Assembly: GCA_029962745.1 (NCBI GenBank)
Contig: CM057157.1
Location: 24,523,492-24,587,491 of the forward strand
Length of the DNA: 64,000 nt
Direction: 5' to 3'
Source of the DNA: Echinometra lucunter
Lineage: Eukaryota > Echinodermata > Echinoidea > Camarodonta > Echinometridae
Shown here: one piece after another, positions 36,088 to 49,400 of the stretch
How the letters are laid out: every line of letters starts with the position of its first letter
How positions within the stretch are numbered: the stretch's first letter is position 1
Program-made: the position numbers and the translations under genes
Notes under the pieces: model-generated
Told to the model about the DNA's origin: nothing
The model's database searches: none
Seen by the model: the letters and a program-made list of their open reading frames with translations, nothing else

Positions 36088-36332
36088 CACCGGCGTAAAT
36101 CCGTTTCGAGGAGTGGTGGGGGTGGTTCTGATCGAAATCTTTTGCCTAAATTTACTACGTATAACCGTCGTTTATGATAGATTTATCGAAAATTTCAACA
36201 ACTAATTGAGTTAATTATTATTTCTTCTTTGAAAAGTCCGGCTATATTTGTGTACGCAACCCCCCCCCCCCCTCCTCTATCCAAAAATGAAGGGATAGTA
36301 GTTATACCCCATCCCCCGGGATTTACGCCAAT
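36088..36332. mobile_element. Foldback element, CACTGGCGTAAATC ends (copy 2)
   Basis: The left end is CACCGGCGTAAATCCG and the right end, reversed, CATTGGCGTAAATCC. It shares the interior blocks with the copy at 28066-28402 and also carries a poly(C) run (36260-36271). Confidence 0.75.
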
Positions 36333-39300
36333 GTATAATATTTTCCTCCTTCATCCGTCCACACTGGCGTAGCGGGGATCCATTGCAGCCTGCATGGACC
36401 ACAAAAAGTAGATTATGCGCATCGACAGGGACCCCAATATGTAGAATGATTTTCTTTCTTTCTTTCTCCCCCTCTCTGTCTCCCTCCCTTTCTCTTGAAA
36501 TTTCTGTTTGCTCTTTTTGCCATTCGACCGTAGGCCCATGCCCCCAGTGCCCCCGTATCGATGTCACTCATCCACCTTTCCCCTTTTCAGCTCCATCCTC
36601 ACTTATTTCCTTGTCTTATAAACATTTTCTCCGACTAGAAATATGTTTGTCATTTTCATTCTCATAAAGTAAGGATATTACTTGAATAACTGGGGCAATA
36701 GCCGGTAGGTGTACAAGAAAGCTCATCGAAACACCGGCGATGGTGAAATGTCATAAATCCTACCCCCACCCTATCATTATTATACAAGATCTACCACGAG
36801 ATTTATTTTTCTAACGTCTAATGCTCTTATCGGTGCATGAGCTCAGTATATATGTGAAACGTATTTGCATTGATTTGGGGGCTGGTCAATATTCAAATTT
36901 ATTTAATTGATGAAGAGACATGGCAAGAGCTTGAGTGACAATTTTGGTGACATATGTGACACAAAAGGTGACATTAATACTTCAAACTTTTTTCGAAAAA
37001 AAAATGTACATTTTCTAGTTTATGCAAATAGTTCGTTGTTTTTTTTTGTTTTGTTGTTTTTTTTTACGTACTAGGGTTCTTTGTACCGTCCTGGATTGAT
37101 GAAAATATGAAATAACTGAAATTTTTAATGTGGGAGCCTAAACAGCTTTACAGTTCTTGTCATAAACTTGACGTGATCCCCCCCCCCCCCTGTTTTCTAA
37201 TAAACTCATGCCTCCTTTGGAAGTTTCATGGTCACATGATACCTGAGTTGAAATATAATTTCCGATCGAAAACTTTCGGGTTGGGAATAAAATGAAAGTT
37301 TTACGTTTAATCCCTTTTGAGCGTGCCCGTTCCAAATATGGAATTATGGAATTATGGAATTACGAACTAAAACATGAAAGGAAGAGATGTAAAGAGATAG
37401 GTAGGAAATTAAAGACATGAGGGAAGAGAAAAAGAAGGAGAGAGAGCGAGAGAAGGAAGCTGTGGTAGAATAGACATGTTTACTGATGTATGCATTCTTG
37501 TTGAATAAAAGTTGCTCTGATGCCTCAAAAGGTTTTCAGACGTAACAAAAAAACTAATGTATGCAAAGTGGATTCCTTCCTCAGAACTGCAATTAAGCTT
37601 GTTTAACAGGTGAAGTAACTAATGTTTGGAGTGATCCGGAGCGCGAGAACCATATCATCAGAAGAGGTTAACAAAGGGCATGTTAACAGCGGCAAGGTTT
37701 TGTTACGGCTAAGGTATTTTAATGTCAGATGTTTTGATCATTGTCATGGTAGAGTGGTTATGACTAAAATGCTAAGTTGGTTGTGCATCACGAAAGCCAA
37801 GGCAAAGGAGTGGTCGATGTTAACGCGCCATTTTGTGGTTTTGGCTGCCATGTTGTTTTCGGCAGGTTGCTGGACCTGGGCAAGGCTGACCTGATGGCAA
37901 CGCCTAAGATGTCATCGTAGCCGGCCTTTTCTTCCAGCCAACGTAGAATTTGTCAATATAGAAAGTAAGTGATAAGTTGATTCTTTGAAGCTATTTTCAG
38001 TAAGATGAATGTCTAATTCATGTATCAGAAAAGTGAACCTCCTTTGCTAACATTTTTATGGATAAAGACATAGTAGATGCAAATAGTATATGTGATGCTA
38101 TTAGTATTAGTATACAGAAGATGTTGTGAGATGCTATAGTACAGCCTATAGCTGTGTAACTGAACTTACTAAGATTATTTCTAATAAGGAAAATCAATAA
38201 CTGCATCACACATAAAACGATGTACCACGTGTCATTTTTAACCAGAACATCTTGACAGAAAGATTTCCATTTTCATAAGTATCATTTTCTACTTGTTAAA
38301 TTATCTGTCCCTTTTGAAGCTCATGTTAATTTCAATTAATTCAAAACTGTTGAAGATCAATCCTGTTTCTCACAATGATAATAAGAGGTGATTCATAATA
38401 ATCCTATAAGTGATGTTCCACCCCTCTTGATCAGGTTGATAGCCACTCACACTCGTGCTCGGTTAGTAGGGCCTATACCATGATAGCCATATATAGTGGT
38501 CCAATGTAATAACATGTTGGTTTTAGTAAAAGCAGAAATATGGGAGAAAATCTGAACTATGAAAAAGGAATCGCAAATTTTGAATATTGCAGGGTCGGAC
38601 CCAGAATTTTTCAAAAGGGGGGGGGGGGGGGCGGGTCGGTTTTTTCAGATGTCTGTTTTATCCGGAAAAAAGGGTCCTCTGCATTTTCACATGTATTTTA
38701 CCCTAAAATTTTGCTTTAAAAGCCCCCCCCCCCCCCCGATCTGCCCCTGATATTGGGACATCTTCTGAGCACTTTTGGAAATGAATTCATTTACATTATC
38801 TTGGTTGTAGAGGGAGTAAATGTAAAGATTAAAGAAGAGTATGTGTTTTGGGGACTTGGATAATTTAGGTGATAAATGCCCATATTATATAGTTAACAAC
38901 CCAGTTTAGTTATCTTGATATATTGATATCCATTCAGTGTTAAATCTTAAACATGGGGCAATTAATAACAAAAGTGATACAGCCATCTGTTTTTGTCTAA
39001 ATTAAGAGATTTTTAGCATTTATCATGTTTATGAAGGAAATTCATCTCCCTTGTTTCCTTCCTTACTCTCTTGTTGTTGTTTTTTTCATTTTGGCAAAAT
39101 TGATATCTGTGGGGGTGTTGTGATGGTCCCCTTGATATTAAATCAAGTTGAATCAAAGCAAATCAAATCGAATTAATTAAAATGAAAGTCCATTAAAGTC
39201 TGCTTGATTCACTTCCATTATGCCCCACCCACAGCCTGAAATGCTCTACTCCCCTTCATCTACTCTCCCTCTCTCTTTCTCTTCATTCACTTTGTGTCTT

Positions 39301-39419
39301 CCGCCACTGTCTCTGCCTTTCTCTGCCTTTCATCCACATAAACACACACTCACCAACTTCTCACTCTATCCCCTCCCTTTCACACATACACACTGCATAA
39401 TTCTGACTCCCCCCCCCCC
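36333..39419. other. No supported gene
   Basis: CACTGGCGTAGCGGGG at 36362 begins another poly(C)-family element directly beside 36088-36332. The 90-codon frame at 37622-37894 is in GC-richer text but has no known motif or clear splice sites. 39120-39190 has AAATCAAATCGAATTAATTA-type repeats. Confidence 0.5.
38590..38749. mobile_element. Short foldback element with poly(G) and poly(C) arms
   Basis: The left end is CAGGGTCGGACCCAG...G(14) and the right end, reversed, CAGGGGCAGATC and G(15). The arms would pair through the homopolymer runs. A related left end (CAGGGGCAGATCCAGG) is at 15758. Confidence 0.6.
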
Positions 39420-39427
39420 TCCATCTT

Positions 39428-39468
<41 letters not shown>
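39420..39468 (+). repeat. (CT)n microsatellite at a gap edge
   Basis: CT repeat running into the second N gap. Confidence 0.95.
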
Positions 39469-39968
39469 NNNNNNNNNNNNNNNNNNNNNNNNNNNNNNNN
39501 NNNNNNNNNNNNNNNNNNNNNNNNNNNNNNNNNNNNNNNNNNNNNNNNNNNNNNNNNNNNNNNNNNNNNNNNNNNNNNNNNNNNNNNNNNNNNNNNNNNN
39601 NNNNNNNNNNNNNNNNNNNNNNNNNNNNNNNNNNNNNNNNNNNNNNNNNNNNNNNNNNNNNNNNNNNNNNNNNNNNNNNNNNNNNNNNNNNNNNNNNNNN
39701 NNNNNNNNNNNNNNNNNNNNNNNNNNNNNNNNNNNNNNNNNNNNNNNNNNNNNNNNNNNNNNNNNNNNNNNNNNNNNNNNNNNNNNNNNNNNNNNNNNNN
39801 NNNNNNNNNNNNNNNNNNNNNNNNNNNNNNNNNNNNNNNNNNNNNNNNNNNNNNNNNNNNNNNNNNNNNNNNNNNNNNNNNNNNNNNNNNNNNNNNNNNN
39901 NNNNNNNNNNNNNNNNNNNNNNNNNNNNNNNNNNNNNNNNNNNNNNNNNNNNNNNNNNNNNNNNNNNN
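39469..39968. other. Assembly gap (500 N)
   Basis: Exactly 500 N. The left flank is (CT)n; the right flank leads into a MITE right end at 40096, so the gap probably hides the rest of that MITE. Confidence 0.98.
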
Positions 39969-40096
39969 TATCGATTTACAAGGTCTACCTGCTACCTGTG
40001 ATATTATCAATCATTGTTCGAAAATTTTGATTTTTTAATAATTTTCCATTTTGAGTTCTGGACGCATTCTTTTGCATGACATAAAGATAAGATGCC
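39969..40096 (-). mobile_element. Truncated MITE related to 59541-59772, running into the N gap
   Basis: Text near 40060-40096 (GACATAAAGATAAGATGCC then TAA) matches the right end of the 59.5-kb element, including the TWA flank. The other end would fall inside the gap, so part of the gap is probably this element. The left limit here is just the gap edge. Confidence 0.5.
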
Positions 40097-42100
40097 TAAC
40101 ACTAATTATAAGAAACATTTCATACAAAGAGGTAACCCAGTCTCAAAAGAATGAAAAGTCACAAGGATTAAGAATTTATTCATTTTTATTCCGCAGAGAG
40201 GATTGACAGACGACAGATAAAAGCTATGACCCATAGAGATACTATTCACTATATAGACCAATTCTTTAGTTATACAGTTGGAGTAAATCTTAACTCTAAT
40301 AGTGTTATTAGTGAAATGCAAGGCAATTTTTGCATAAATATGACAGAATTGAATTTTCAATTTGAATTTTAAATTAAATACTACTTGTACTTTTGAATAC
40401 AATCTCCTCAACATTTCATCTGTCTTTAAAGACATGAAGTACAGGAATGTTTCAAAATTTTAAACCTGAAATCAACTACGCTGCACTTCAGGACATTTTC
40501 GAAAAAAAAACATTTTTTTGAAAACTTTTAGTGAAGTTGTAAAAGTACCTGCATTTCAATTGCATTTCAGTCTTGTAGAACAAATTATAAGGGACTTTAT
40601 GGCACAGTCATCACTGATCATGCACCGGTCTAAATTGCCACATACACTTAGCTGTTAGATCAGAGTTATGCATAGTAAGGATTATGTGTCAGTCATATAG
40701 TTTATTAACATCTAGCACTAACATTGAAAAACAATACAAGTATTCCCACTTAACAATGTATATATGTCCTAGTATATGAACACAAGTTGATGACATATAT
40801 CAAGAACATCACATGAAATATTCCTGAAGATTTTTCTGCAAAAATATCTTACTACACTGATTTTGCAAACCTAGTGAACTTGGGATAAATGCAGTGCTGG
40901 AATGAACTCAACTTGAAAAAGCAGAATTTACAAATGTCCCTCATTTTCAACAAATAATTCTACTGACATCATATTTCACTCGTACTTATCAAACACTTTT
41001 TCTACATGAACACAAAATACATTACATACAAAAACAACCAAATTTAGTCATCATGCTATTTCAATAGTATTCACATAAATATTAATCTACCAAAATATAT
41101 ATCCTTTTAAAACAAAGGAATCACTCTCACAATCAAATTGATTAAATTTTCTGTAGAAATATATATTTTTCATATGTTATTATCATTCTAGCTTATCTGA
41201 AAATCAGAGCTGTAAATAAAGGTATATAGAAAACTGCCATTTGAAGCCAAACTCAACTGCTTAAACCACATTCCCATCTGCCGCTCTAACTGAAGGTCAT
41301 TTATTTTCATGTACTGCGCTTCATATCTAATGTATCATGTCACACATCAGTAAGTATGCATTAGACCTTTGCTGCATGCAGCTACAATTTTTTTGTTCCT
41401 ACATGCCGATCATTTACATGTAAAAAAACCAAAAACGTCTGAAACAATGGTGCATCATGGCATATGTGAATGGGAACTCATGAATACATCTTCTAACTAA
41501 AGTACTGCACTGAAATATGAATGCATCCTGCTATCTTTCATGTGACATAAATTGCATTCTTTGGAATGAACTGCACCTAAATTTCAAAGCTCACTTTCCT
41601 TGTCATCAAATACATTCAGCACTAAATATATAATACAAGCGATAAAATGTGATATGAAAGCTGGAGAAGAAAGTATGTTATAAAACTTTAAATTCAGGCA
41701 GCAACAACACTATCCTTGATAACAGGGAACACCTATATCTATGCATATGGTAGGAGATTGGTAACATAGTAAATTCATTCATATGTCATTCTGATTTCTG
41801 AAAATCACAAAAATATATTCTCTATTTTAAGTGCATATCAAAAGGACCTCGAGTTTGGAAGCTTCTTAATTGAAATGTCACAATGAATATGACCTGGAAA
41901 TTCATTGCATAGTGAAGTGTAATATGTTTTCTGTTTAAGGATACCATAACTTTTCTGTCACATATGACCAAGTGCCCGGATTTTTGAAAAGTCTCATCAA
42001 AATCAGCTAGTACCAAGTTTGGGATGTTGCAACGAATGTGGGCCAATTGAGCTACATGCATGCGTGCTTCTACTCTCAAATCCTTTTAAAAGTTAATTTT

Positions 42101-42339
42101 GCTTTGTTTCCAATATTTCATCATTTGAAGTGATCCATTTCATCTGAGCTTCCACAGGATAATGTTATATTCACTTCTAACAGCCTGATAACTTTTTGTT
42201 TCACAGTTTCTGAGAACTTGCTTTGTTTCCAATATTTCATAATTTGAAGTGATCCATTTCACCTGAGCTTCCACAGGATAATGTTATATTCATTTCTAAC
42301 AGCCTAATAACTTTTTGTTTCACAGTATCTGAGAACTTG
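42101..42339. repeat. Tandem duplication, two copies of 119-120 bp
   Basis: 42101-42219 and 42220-42339 differ by a handful of substitutions; both hold CTTTGTTTCCAATATTTCAT and GAGCTTCCACAGGATAATGT. It lies in the possible ovoA 3' flank. Confidence 0.9.
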
Positions 42340-44309
42340 CTGCTTACTAGTTGGTTGCACCCCGTCACTTGAATCACAAGCATCCCAAACAGTAAACGAC
42401 TCAAAGGGTTATGTACCCCAAAAATAGGAAATGCAGAGGATACATGGATTGATAACTATTAATGTAACAGATACCAGACTTTTCATAAAAAGATTGCATT
42501 AAATATAATCTTTGTCCATTCTGAATGACTCAATAAATGAATTTTCCTTCAAAAAGTAATGCTGATTAATCAAAGATTGTGTTATGATAAATGGAATATC
42601 TAAATTTTGCCTGTAATGTGAATTTTCTTGAATTTGAGATGATATTGACTTTTTTCTACCAAAGTGCATAAAATCAAATTAAATAACTCACTAATATCTT
42701 TCAGACTGAACAAATGCATTTAGTGCTATTGACTCACAGCATCCAATACTTGAGCTAAAAACTTGGTACACTAAGATTTGACAATGCTTACTGAAAAGCC
42801 TGCCGCTAGGTCATCCATGGCTGCAGCATCATGAATCAGACAGATTTTAGTGACTCTTTACTATAATGTAGATTTCAGGGTAAAATGGTGCGCATTCTTA
42901 ATAATGTAGAAGCTGTCAAAGCTGAGTATACTTCTTTGATAAAGCACTATATTACAAGAGATATGTCATCTCAAAAGGGTTATGTTAATTACCTGTCTCA
43001 GAACAGAGGGCACTATATACAGTAAAATACTGTGAGAGTAACATTCAATATTTCCTCATGATACTGCCAACTCATCAATATGTTTTCACAGATTAACTAT
43101 CAAACTGCAAATAAGGTGTTAACAATAAATTCACAAAACTGATTTAAAAAGGGTGCTTGGCACAAATTTTTACAAACCTGATTGTAAAAAAAGATCAATG
43201 CAAAAATAAACCAGCTATGCTGAATTCTGTAACAAACTACTTACAAGTAATCTAAATCCCGGTAATGACAGAAAATTATATTCTGGTTACTTGAAAACAC
43301 CGTCAAAATGAAATTAAAATATTACAGAATCATACTAGCTTGCAGTGAATGTACATATATATAAATAAATGATATCTACCAACCGATGTAGGTAGAAAAT
43401 GTATAAAAGCTGCTTAAACAGAATGTACATAAAGATATCATAAGAATCATGATTTTGATACAAAATTCATGTGCTAATGAGGTGTAATATGAGGTGTAAT
43501 ATTAGAGCAGAAAGCAGGGTATATCATTCCAACATAAATACATAACATATGCTTGCAAATATACATAGCAAAGGTTGTCATTTCACTGCATGTGATTTCA
43601 ATGAATTGTTTGTATTTTGGTTTATTTTGCATGGCCTACTAAGGAAAAGAAAGCTGATCCATGAGATAGGAATCCAACAGATTTATGGGACACTTAACAC
43701 TAAAGGAGGACTGGAGAATCTAGCTCAAAGTGATTACACAGTAGTTAAAATTTGTTTGATATATGATCGAGAATAGAATTCTAAGAAGAATAACATTAAA
43801 AATTTGATGATTTTCAATCAAAAATTAATGCATTTTGGAAATTATTTGTGATTAGTCAAGGGTAGACCTAAAAATTTGAGTATGAGGTATGACGCAAATG
43901 TGGTTACCTAGCTTCGCGCATTGCAGTTGGGGCGCGCACTAGACTGTGCAATATGTATTATACCTTTTGCGCATTTTGCTAGAATTGCTCGACAAGGTAA
44001 TCATAATGACGTCATTGTGGATACCCAGTTGAAACTCGGACACAGCTGAGGGGCCAAAAACAGGGTGAAATATTATCATATTATGGGTTTTTCTTGGCAA
44101 CATGACTTTTTTTTTTTAAACTTTAGGCAGATGATTTTCTGCTAATAAAATCATGCTCTTTTAAATGAAGGAACATTGTTTCAGCATTGGGTACCCCCTT
44201 TAAACAGGAAAGATTGAGGGAAGGAGGTCTGAGCAGGGGAAGAACACGAGTGTTATGGTGTAAGTCTGCAGAGATCATGTAGCTAGAGGATAAAGGAGTG
44301 AAAGACTAG

Positions 44310-44682
44310 TGCCGGAATTCAAGACTTGGATTAAGTAAAACTTTTACTAAGTAGTTTACTTGGCTAAGAAATTTGCTTAAGTCGTATTCATTTCAATACT
44401 TTGCATTTTACTTTAGTAAGCCAAATTTAAGCCCAAATTCTTAATGAGAAGCATTGTGACGTCATATTTTCAATGCGCAATTGACATGTCGCATCAAATA
44501 TGCTCGAATATGCTATGATATAATTCTGCGCAGCTCATGATTACTGCGTATAAAAACCTATGCCTGCCAATCAAGGCCTCCAAAATGATTGGCTTCAGTC
44601 TCCTAGGTAGGTGTCTTAGATTTAGAGTAAAATACTTAACCAAAATATGGAACTGAATACCAAAATTTGCTAAAACCGGCCC
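44310..44682. mobile_element. Foldback element (copy 2 of the 32.45-kb family), downstream of ovoA
   Basis: Runs from TGCCGGAATTCAAGACTTGG to AATTTGCTAAAACCGGCC. It contains CTGCGCAGCTCATGATTACT and CCTGCCAATCAAGGCCTCC, the reverse complement of blocks in the copy at 32450-32867. The ends are more worn than in copy 1. Confidence 0.75.
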
Positions 44683-46301
44683 ACGGGATCAAACAGCATG
44701 ACTGCCACAGTCAATAGATGTGGCACTTAAAGAGCAAGAGAGAGACTAAGGAATTACGAAATATTGAGCTAGTTTCTCCCATGAATGGAATTCCAGCCAG
44801 AACCTAAGATGAGCTTAAGGTACAGCAGTCATTTGCATACAGTTAGAATATATAATCAACCTAAGAACACTTTACGTGGCTGAGAATAGGTTAAGAGTTA
44901 AGGAGTATGAAAATAATCAACAAAAACATTTTTAAAAACATTCCTTGGGCGGCACCCAAGTAGCTCTATTTTGTTTTCCGCCTGGGCCCTATTCTGTGTA
45001 CAGGTTGACAGTGTACTACAGTCACTTTAATATAAACTGCATTCAAACTTGCATTAAAACTACCAGTAAGATTTGAAGCTCACATTTTGAATACCTGTAC
45101 TGTAGTTTACCAACATGAAACTCCTATAAACGTACAGAGCAAATTTTCTCTTGATCACTGGCACTCTTTCCACATGGCTTTTAACATTTGACCAGAGAGA
45201 AATATCAAGGTATAATGAATCTCCTGAAAACTTATCAAACTGCAATGAAATATATCTTTGGTCCTACTGTTGACCCACATAAAATCATGACTAATAAGGA
45301 TATAAATATCCTCGTCATACTCGGATATTATACATATGCATGTAAATGGAGATACATGTACATATCAATTTCGAGCACATTTCTTGTGTTTGATTACATA
45401 ATCAATCACTTCAGCTGCATTCTAATTCTTTCAGAATCTTTGCTTGTACATTATGCTGATAGGTTTCAACCCACTGGCTACTGGCAATGGGTGGATCCTG
45501 TATTAAAGCCTATGGGAATAGAATTCCTCAGGAAATTGTTTCATATAAGCCATATGCTGTGCACCATCAAAACTAGTCTTTTTGTAAAAATGACAGTATT
45601 TTCTTTGGTTTAGCAGTGGCATGTAATGTATGGTTGTCTAGATGAAAGCCCATAGTAATGTAACCAGCATCCCCTACCCACCCCCCCCCCCCAGTAAAAA
45701 TTCATCTCATGCAAAAGGATTGCATCAAAAACTATGTACCGAGTGCAATTCATTACAAAGGTACTGCAGGTACAAAAAAAGGTACTGCATGAGTACTTCT
45801 GCATCCTTCTTTCTTGTCAGCTCCAGGTTGCCCACTCTGTGACTAAAGGTTGTCCATTTTGCAATTAAAAGTTGTCATACATGACTGTTCCAGAATTGCA
45901 AGCTGGCCCTCTACCACTTCTGTAAAATACAACCGCTTATCTCGTAGGAAAAGAATCCATTTAAAGTAAACCCCTGTAGCATTCCCAAGAAACCTAAAAT
46001 TCAAAGAACATTAATTTTGATATTAGAAGTTAAAGGAGTCTTTATAGGACACTCCATAATCTGCTTCCCCACAGAACATCTATTGGTATATCCAGGATTT
46101 GTGTGTCTTTAAACATCCCTAATTTCATGACATCATCCTGTCAGAGATGTACACCTAATCCTAGACCATAAGTGTCCAAAAAACATATGCAGAGTACTGA
46201 AACGAAAACATATTTCCTCCAATTCTGGAACAATCATGTGTTGTGATGATGAATGAATCAGGCTGCCTGTCAGATTGCCATGTAGATGTAGCCTTAGGGA
46301 C

Positions 46302-46419
46302 TTACTGGGTGTCCAAGCGTGTCTTCAGACACCACACAGTGGCCCAGGTCTCCTTGTCGGGTTCCGTCAGCCAGTAGTCAACAGCGTACTTCACAGGTAA
46401 CTTCTCCAGGAATTGCAAC
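46302..46419 (-). CDS. ovoA: ovoA terminal coding exon
   Basis: It encodes the last 38 residues, LQFLEKLPVKYAVDYWLTEP then DKETWATVWCLKTRLDTQ, and the stop TAA at 46304-46302. TWATVWCLK corresponds to the final strand of the methyltransferase fold. The acceptor is TATTTTGATAG. The 3' UTR continues to lower coordinates. Confidence 0.9.
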
Positions 46420-49400
46420 CTATCAAAATAAATCACCATAATTTGAATACATGGATCTTTACTATAAAGCACCAGATTTTCATAAAAACTATAAAGAGGG
46501 GAAATAACCTCGAAATTAATTGTGCTTTATATTATCCCAGAGATTTGTTGGATGACAAAACTTTCTTCTACAGATTAATGTTTCCATCAACTATCTGGGG
46601 CTAACATTAGAATCTGCAGTCATGCTGATGGTACATGTTAATATGTTCATTACACAAACATTGCAATTTTTTGAAACTCAGCAGTGGACTCTGCAATGGT
46701 TCACGTCTTACTTGTTTCCGATAATCGGTTCCAGCTTCTCTCTTGACCAGTCGCCGAGTCCAGAGATGACCACGATGCCATTTGGTGTGAGAATCTCCCA
46801 CAGTCTGATCAGCCATGCTATCATGGAAACGAACATCCAGTATGCATTAGAAATTGTGCATCACATGATCATTTCATGACCACCTCATGCATACACATCC
46901 TCATAAGATAATCAATAAATGATTATCATGTGATCATCACAACACATGACTTTCATGTGATCATGTGGTGTTTATCGCATGGTTATGAAATGAACCACAA
47001 CATAAAGACAGATTCAAAACTTTACTCTGTTTGAACTCAACATCAAAAGAAAGGAGATTGTAGTGAAGCAACAACTGATATAGGCTCATAACATAACTCA
47101 ACTTAGAAATGCTGATTTGCATGAAAATAACCTCCCCCCCCCCCCTGAAGAAAATAATCATTATAATACTTATCCATTTCATATATCCATTTCATTATAA
47201 GCAGCTTTATATGAACTGGTTCCATTTTCCACAAAAACTATCACTCTGATAAACTTGTGGTAGGTCGATACGATGGGCATCTCATCTTTATCAAAATCAC
47301 AGCTTTGTTTAAAACACCATGTGTTTCAATAGTTTCACAGATAATGCAATATGAGCACATATCTTTGAAAGTTTAGAGCATATCAATCAGATGTTGCTTC
47401 ACTGTAAGCATGCAGAATTGTCAGATCCCTCTGATATCTAAGAGACCTTGTAATAGGTTCATCTGGAAGGTCCAGAACTTCTGAAATTAATCTCCCTGTA
47501 TCTCCCTTTCTTCTCGATGTTTAATTCTGAAAAATGAACAAAAACTCCCAAGATGCCACAACAAGTATTAATGAGTCAAGGCAGCAAAGATGGAAAAAAG
47601 AAAACACACAAAGTCAAGTTATGCGTTTGTGCGTTTCCTTTGTAAGTGTGAAATTAATTCAAAGGAAAGGGGTTATATAGATACTATTCAACATTCTTGA
47701 ATGCCTTGTCCTGATGTTTAACCTTGGACTGCCATTAACTGTTTCTGTATGTGTTAGATCCATAAGACCAGTGGTTTGGGCCTTATGGACCTTTTAGCAG
47801 GGGAGAGACAGCAAGGCCAAAGTTTCACATTAAACTTTCAAGGCTTATAAAGTCTCAAGAATTGGGCTTAGTCAATTTCAGTTGGGCAGAAATAATTTTT
47901 GTTTAACTGTTAAAACATTCCCACGTTCCAAACAGACTAAGAACATCTGAATGTATTTGAAAAAGGTAATGTCTTATAATGTTTCTTTCCGGCACATTTG
48001 ATTTGAAGTAAACACTTACAGATATCTTCTTGCAATGACAACTTGGACTAAACTTGAATTGTCCAATATCATATGTTCAATAGTATCATTAAAAGGGTTG
48101 CATTAAAAAATAAGGGTCAAAAGTATACAAAATAAAGGATATAACAATAAAGTTTTGAAAAAGGAATATGTCTTACCATTTACCAAGCTCCATGATCAAA
48201 GGTGATCAGGTTTAGGAGATGAGATTATCCATTATTATCATATTAGTATTAGAATTAAATAATTATCATTTTGATAATATCATTTAACACTTATTCTGTG
48301 CTGACATTTTTGAAAAATGTGAAAAGGTTCAAAAAGTATCAAACTTTGTCCTGGTACTTTTATCAGTTTGCTTTCTCTGTTTAGCATAAAAACATTGTAG
48401 GGCAACTTTTCATTTTTAGTCACAAATCAAATCAAATGGTTAGTTTCATATTCATATATTCAGAAACTATTCAAAATCATGAACACAAGATTTTTCACAA
48501 GACAAAATTTGAGCAGCACAGAATGATGCAATATGGAAATACTTTGATTCAAACCAAAGATTAGCTTTAAAAATCTCATTTCAAAGACAACTGTATAACT
48601 ATATATGCAAGTTTTTTTCCTGAATAAATCATTTTTTTCTGCAACATTTCAATATTAGAAGAACCTTGTTCCCTTGTGGGGACTCTATCATGAAATGAAT
48701 TTCATTCCTATGAACACACCTATGAGAACGACCAAAGATGATTGTGCAGGCATCAGTAATACATCCTCCAACCAGTCTGTCAAAAAGATTCACCATCTAC
48801 ACTATCTACGATGGGTCCCATCAAACTTTCCAATTTTAGATGTGTTCATAGGAGATCCACTAGATTCTTTTTTATTCTTAGATAACCAAATATCTATGTT
48901 GCACATTAGGAATTTGTAGGTTTTTTTTCTTCATTTTTTAACTATCAAACACAACACTCCACAAGGTGTGTTAGCTGTATTATATTTGAAACAATATTTT
49001 AAAAACTGTTATCCATCAATTGTATTTCCAGACTGCATTAACATGATGATTTAACCCTACTCTAATGTTTTAGATACTATTTTAGAGGGTCATTTAGACT
49101 TGCAGAGATGAAAGATATCCTTCGCGCCATGCCACAGCTTGCTCAGCGACGATCATGAAGATTTACCAAAACCCACTTCAAAACACAAGTTTCTCTCTTC
49201 TGTGTAAAATACACATACAACATTCTAATTTATTGAGGTTCTTTTCTTTTACTGCAAAGGTACACCAGACTTATCAGAACTACATAAAAAAATCTGAATC
49301 TCAGAAAATGGTGCAACAATGAAACTCTGTTGTCCTTTTGCAAGTTACTTCTACTCATTTCCAGAAATAAGTATACTTTATATATCAACTTTTAGCAACA

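Larger units (their letters stand above)
40100..46301 (-). other. ovoA downstream flank, possible 3' UTR
   Basis: AT-rich, with only one poly(C) run (45680-45691) and no recognisable coding exon on either strand. Minus-strand AATAAA signals occur (for example TTTATT on the plus strand at 43621 and near 40187), but none can be picked as the real polyadenylation site. It contains the 42101-42339 tandem duplication and the 44310-44682 foldback element. Confidence 0.4.

Noticed and set aside
37622..37960. 90-codon frame and a small downstream segment ending in GTAAGTGATAAG as an exon
   Set aside because: The donor-like GTAAGT is not linked to an open frame with a good acceptor, and the peptide is not recognisable.
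39220..40038. 272-codon frame
   Set aside because: Spans the second N gap and a (CT)n repeat.
46607..46816. 69-codon minus-strand frame starting MADQTVGD
   Set aside because: Shadow of the ovoA exon 46712-46817; the spliced frame gives AWLIRLWEILTPNG instead.
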